In this document: piece by piece, positions 60,922 through 64,000 of the stretch
How positions within the stretch are numbered: position 1 is the stretch's first letter
How the letters are laid out: every line of letters starts with the position of its first letter
NCBI RefSeq assembly: GCF_017355185.1
Contig: NZ_JADILJ010000018.1
Location: 1 to 64,000 of the forward strand
Direction of reading: 5' to 3'
Source of the DNA: Rathayibacter sp. SD072
Lineage (GTDB): Bacteria; Actinomycetota; Actinomycetes; Actinomycetales; Microbacteriaceae
DNA: 64,000 bases
Notes under the pieces: model-generated
What the model was told of the DNA's origin: nothing
Database searches by the model: none
Seen by the model: only the letters and a program-made list of their open reading frames with translations
Translations under genes and position numbers: made by a program

Positions 60922-62226
60922 TCAGGCGAAGCGCGCGTCGACGGCGTCCCCGTGCGCGGGGAGCGCCTCGGCGTCGCTGAGCGCGCGGATGTGCGGGGCG
61001 ACGCGCTCGAGGGCGGAGCGGTCGTAGCTGATGAGCTGCTGCGGGCGCAGGAACGTGTAGGCGCCGAGCCCGGAGGAGAAGCGCGCCTGACCCAGGGTCG
61101 GCAGCACGTGGTTCGACCCGGCCAGGTAGTCGCCGAGGCTGACCGGCGAGGTCGGCCCGAGGAAGATCGCGCCCGCGTCGCGGATGCGGGCGGCGGTGGC
61201 GGCGGGATCGGCGGTGTGCAGCTCGAGGTGCTCGGGGCCGTAGGCGTCGCTGAAGGCGCAGGCGGTCTCGAGGTCGTCGACGATCACGAGGGCCGATTGA
61301 GGCCCGTCGAGGGCGATCGCCACGCGCGCGGAGTGCGTGGTCGACGCCGCCTGCCGCTCGATCTCCGCGCCGACCGCGCGGGCCAACTCGGCGTCGTCGG
61401 TGACCAGGACCGCCGAGGCGGCCTCGTCGTGCTCGGCCTGGCTGACCAGGTCGGCGGCGATCAGGCGGGGATCCCCCGTGGAGTCGGCGATCACGAGGAT
61501 CTCCGTCGGACCGGCCTCGGAGTCGATCCCGACCTGTCCGAGCACCTGCCGCTTCGCGGTCGTGACCCAGATGTTGCCGGGGCCGGTGATCATGCCCACC
61601 GGCTCGAGGCCGATCGACTCGACGCCGTAGGCCAGGGCGGCGACCGCGCCCGCGCCTCCGGCGGCGTACACCTCGTCGATGCCCAGCAGGCCCGCAGCCG
61701 CGAGGATCGTCGGGTGGACCGCTCCGTCGAACGCCTTCTGCGGCGGGGAGACGATGGCGATGGACTCGACGCCCGCGATCTGCGCGGGCACGGCGTTCAT
61801 GACGACGCTCGACGGGTACACGGCCTTGCCGCCGGGGACGTAGAGGCCTGCGCGGGCGATCGGGGCCCAGCGCTGGACGACGGTCGCCCCGTCGTCCAGG
61901 ACGGTGGTGCGCTCGGGCGGGACCTGCGCCGCGCTCGCCCGGCGCACGCGCGAGATCGCCTCGTCGAGGGCGGAGCGGATCGCGGGATCGAGGTCGCGGA
62001 CGGCGGCCGCGATCTGCTCGGCCGGCACGCGCAGGTGCGGCGGACGGACTCCGTCGAGGCGCTCGGACTGGTCGAGGAGCGCCTCGGCGCCGCGCGCCCG
62101 GACGTCGGCGATCAGCTCGGCGACGACCGGACCGACGTCGGCGGAGGTGCCCGGGTTGCGCGGCACGAGGGCGAGCAGCTCGGCGGCGGAGGGACGACGG
62201 CCGCGGAGGTCGAGAGTCTGGATCAT
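60922..62226 (-). CDS. hisD: Histidinol dehydrogenase
   Basis: The 434-residue enzyme catalyses the last two steps of histidine synthesis, histidinol to histidine, with NAD and zinc. Motifs: [26 protein letters not shown] in two parts, [30 protein letters not shown] in parts, and the metal and catalytic residues in [13 protein letters not shown] and GPEHLELHT. It starts with ATG at 62226. Other his genes are not in the window. It is the first gene of hisD-nrdR-pyrD. Confidence 0.96.
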   Translation of the reverse strand: MIQTLDLRGRRPSAAELLALVPRNPGTSADVGPVVAELIADVRARGAEALLDQSERLDGVRPPHLRVPAEQIAAAVRDLDPAIRSALDEAISRVRRASAAQVPPERTTVLDDGATVVQRWAPIARAGLYVPGGKAVYPSSVVMNAVPAQIAGVESIAIVSPPQKAFDGAVHPTILAAAGLLGIDEVYAAGGAGAVAALAYGVESIGLEPVGMITGPGNIWVTTAKRQVLGQVGIDSEAGPTEILVIADSTGDPRLIAADLVSQAEHDEAASAVLVTDDAELARAVGAEIERQAASTTHSARVAIALDGPQSALVIVDDLETACAFSDAYGPEHLELHTADPAATAARIRDAGAIFLGPTSPVSLGDYLAGSNHVLPTLGQARFSSGLGAYTFLRPQQLISYDRSALERVAPHIRALSDAEALPAHGDAVDARFA

Positions 62227-62473
62227 GGCCGCCCCAGTCTACCGGCCGCCCTCCCCGCCCTCCGGCGCTCCTGCCGTGCGAGACCGCTCCGTGAAGGCGA
62301 CCGCGGCCCGCCGCCCGCCACGTCTCGCGCCGAACCCCGGCCAGGAGTGGAACGTCGCCGCCGACGTGCGCCCCCGCCGACGCCCGGTCGACCGTCGGCC
62401 GCTGCGCCGTCCGGCGGGGTACACCACGTCCGCTTCGCAGGCGCAACGGTCTCGATACGCCGCTCCGCGCCTA
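62227..62473. other. Non-coding stretch upstream of hisD
   Basis: No gene is evident. It should contain the hisD promoter, but I cannot point to one. Near 62445-62473 lies a GGTCTCGATACGCCGCTCCG-type stretch that leads into the tandem repeats. Confidence 0.45.
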
Positions 62474-62561
62474 CTCGACCAGCAGAAGGCCCTCACTCGA
62501 CCAGCAGGGAGCCCCCACTCGACCAGCAGGGAGCCGCTGCTCGACCAGCAGGGAACCGCCA
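62474..62561. repeat. 22-bp tandem repeat, four copies
   Basis: The 12-bp core CTCGACCAGCAG occurs at 62474, 62496, 62518 and 62540, spaced by exactly 22 bases, with a variable 10-bp remainder (GGAGCC-rich). It lies between the hisD promoter region and the end of dnaE. Related single motifs occur near 15508. There are no unique spacers, so it is not a CRISPR array. Confidence 0.85.
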
Positions 62562-62624
62562 GCGCTACCCGCCCGTCAGAGAGGGCAACCCGCGCCGCCG
62601 CAGGCGCGCCTCCCCCACCTCTCG

Positions 62625-62747
62625 CCACCTCCGAGGCGAACCGCCGATCCGCGTCCCAGCGGATCGCCGTAACCGAACGCACCCCGCTCCCCGGACCGCA
62701 CCCCGTCGCGAAGCCGACCGCGCGAAGCCGGGCAGGGACCGGCTTCG
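62625..62747 (+). repeat. Dispersed 123-nt repeat, copy D
   Basis: Same length as copies A and B. The core palindrome GATCCGC...GCGGATC is at 62646-62665; the terminal hairpin (62723-62731 with 62739-62747, CGAAGCCGG arm, loop GCAGGGA) ends three bases before the dnaE stop codon. The stem sequence differs from copies A and B but stays fully paired. Confidence 0.8.
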
Positions 62748-62750
62748 AAT

Positions 62751-64000
62751 TCAATACAGGCAGTTCGGTCCGAGCAGGCTCTTGAGCTCGCCGAAGAGGT
62801 CGGGGGTGATCCGCACCGGGAACGGCACCTCGAAGATGCGCGCCGTGTCGCCCTTGATGAGTTTCAGTCGCACCTCCGTCGCCCCGGAGTGGCGGATGAG
62901 CACGTCGCTGAGCTGCGAGACCGTGTCCGTCGTCGCCCGGGCCTCGGGCATCGAGACGGTCAGGGGTCCGGAGTCGCCGTCCTGGCTCATCTCGGGGGCG
63001 AAGAGGCTGAACGCGTGCAGGTTCATGCCGTCGTCGCGCATGCTCACCCGTCCCCGCACGACCACGATGGAGTCGTTGGTGAGGGCGGGCGCGAACTCCT
63101 GGTACGCCTTGCCCATGAACATGCAGGTGATCTCGCCGCCGAAGTCCTCGACCTGGATCATGCCGTACTGGTTGCCCGAGGTCTTCGCCATGCGGTGCTG
63201 GACGCTGGTGACCAAGCCGGCCACGACGACGGTCTCGCCGTCGCCGATCGTCTCCGAGACGAGGAGGTCGGCGATCGTGGTGCTGTAGTGCTTCGCGAGC
63301 TCCGTCTCGAGGCCGGCGAGCGGGTGGTCAGAGACGTAGAGGCCGAGCATGTCGCGCTCGAAGGCGAGCTTGTCGCGCTTGGCCCACTCGGGCCGCTCCG
63401 GCACCTGGATCGCGGCCTGCGGCTCGTCCCAGAGGCTGTCGAAGTCGAAGCCGACCTGGCCGTTCGCCTCGTTCCGCTTCTCCCCCACTGCGGCCTCGAC
63501 GGCGTCCTCGTGGATCTCGACGAGCGCACGACGGGTGGACCCGAGCGAGTCGAACGCGCCGGCCTTGATCAGCGACTCGATGGTGCGCTTGTTGGTCGCC
63601 TGCATCGGCACCTTGCGGAGGAAGTCGTGGAAGGTCTCGAACCGGCCCTTCTCCTCCCGGGCCGCGCGGATGCCCTCGACCACGTTCGTGCCGACGTTGC
63701 GGACGGCGCCGAGCCCGAATCGGATGTCCGTCCCGACGGCGGTGAAGAAGCCGATCGACTCGTTGACGTCCGGCGGGAGCACCTTGATGCCCATCCGCCG
63801 GCACTCGTTCAGGTAGGCGGCCATCTTGTCCTTGGAGTCGCCGACGCTCGTCAGCAGCGCCGCCATGTACTCCGCGGGGTAGTGCGCCTTGAGGTAGGCC
63901 GTCCAGTACGAGACCACGCCGTACGCGGCCGAGTGCGCCTTGTTGAAGGCGTAGTCCGAGAACGGCAGCAGGATGTCCCACAGCGTCTTGACGGCCTCCA
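62751..64000 (-). CDS. dnaE: DNA polymerase III alpha subunit, C-terminal part
   Basis: The visible 416 codons are the C-terminal part of the replicative polymerase; the start lies beyond the window edge. DYAFNKAHSAAYGVVSYWTAYLKAHYPAEYMAALL (in pieces) marks the end of the polymerase core, followed by a helix-hairpin-helix region (IESLIKAGAFDSLG), the VSDHPL motif and an OB-fold domain (VVAGLVTSVQHRMAKTSGNQYGMIQVEDFGG in parts). The frame continues upstream of the first internal Met, so no start should be placed at 63917. The protein ends LLGPNCLY, right next to repeat copy D. Confidence 0.96.
   Translation of the reverse strand, partial: EAVKTLWDILLPFSDYAFNKAHSAAYGVVSYWTAYLKAHYPAEYMAALLTSVGDSKDKMAAYLNECRRMGIKVLPPDVNESIGFFTAVGTDIRFGLGAVRNVGTNVVEGIRAAREEKGRFETFHDFLRKVPMQATNKRTIESLIKAGAFDSLGSTRRALVEIHEDAVEAAVGEKRNEANGQVGFDFDSLWDEPQAAIQVPERPEWAKRDKLAFERDMLGLYVSDHPLAGLETELAKHYSTTIADLLVSETIGDGETVVVAGLVTSVQHRMAKTSGNQYGMIQVEDFGGEITCMFMGKAYQEFAPALTNDSIVVVRGRVSMRDDGMNLHAFSLFAPEMSQDGDSGPLTVSMPEARATTDTVSQLSDVLIRHSGATEVRLKLIKGDTARIFEVPFPVRITPDLFGELKSLLGPNCLY

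Noticed and set aside
62474-62561. CRISPR-like spacing of repeats
   Set aside because: The units are contiguous 22-bp tandem repeats with similar remainders, no unique spacers, and no cas genes are nearby.
63915-63917. Start codon of dnaE at 63917
   Set aside because: The frame continues upstream with conserved polymerase sequence (AFNKAHSAAYG), so the codon is internal.

Overview
The window is high-GC DNA with strong G/C bias at third codon positions and many GTG starts. Gene content and order point to an actinobacterium, most likely a Microbacteriaceae relative such as Rathayibacter, Clavibacter or Curtobacterium. That placement is an inference from gene content and protein style, not from a search. 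The run ppiase - relA - secF/secD/yajC - ruvB/ruvA/ruvC - yebC - pdxT/pdxS - HIT hydrolase - thrS is the order known from Mycobacterium tuberculosis (Rv2582-Rv2614), so roughly the first 21 kb is conserved chromosomal core.

Layout. 0-5.2 kb: a partial DUF948 gene, rpsD, rarA, then an exported cyclophilin and a DUF349 protein. 5.2-5.9 kb: an AbiEi-like gene with a damaged or unusual 3' end, facing relA. 5.8-14.8 kb: relA, a rhodanese coupled to secF-secD, yajC, ruvBAC and yebC. 14.8-15.7 kb: a gene-free stretch bounded by two inverted copies of a 123-nt repeat. 15.7-20.8 kb: a frameshifted Fpg/Nei glycosylase, pdxT-pdxS (PLP synthesis), HIT hydrolase and thrS. 20.9-26.5 kb: accessory genes (TetR regulator between two small helical proteins, VOC protein, DUF2510/DUF4190 membrane protein, MFS exporter, YihY protein, APH-like kinase). 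26.6-28.6 kb: a FadR-type regulator with two clear operators and lldD for lactate use. 28.6-30.9 kb: a RibD-type reductase, an unusual DHPS-like FolP and a GNAT acetyltransferase.

31.0-31.8 kb holds two divergent tRNA units: Gly-Cys-Val(GAC) on the minus strand and Val(CAC) on the plus strand. 31.9-34.9 kb has a YdjM-like membrane protein, a GlcD-type FAD oxidase, a NUDIX hydrolase and a small unknown protein. 35.0-42.7 kb is a catabolic-looking locus: a DszC-like flavin enzyme and an SnaA/NtaA-type monooxygenase diverge, across a palindromic operator candidate, from a complete four-gene sugar-type ABC transporter. 42.7-46.7 kb has a PAP2/diacylglycerol-kinase fusion and the PTS-dependent dihydroxyacetone kinase (dhaK, dhaL, dhaM-HPr).

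46.8-57.0 kb carries trpD, the cytochrome oxidase and bc1 genes ctaE-qcrC-qcrA-qcrB, a 1.1-kb gene-free gap, the converging ctaC-ctaD-ctaF, and erpA. Together these encode the actinobacterial bcc-aa3 respiratory supercomplex plus an Fe-S carrier. 57.1-64 kb: an M20 dipeptidase, a DUF3043 protein, pyrD, nrdR, hisD, a repeat-filled 0.5-kb gap and the 3' end of dnaE.

The most unusual signal is a dispersed intergenic repeat. Three full copies are 123 nt with no gaps between them, and their terminal hairpins keep pairing through compensatory base changes; a fourth copy is shorter. The copies sit at the 3' ends of fpg, pyrD and dnaE and upstream of yebC.
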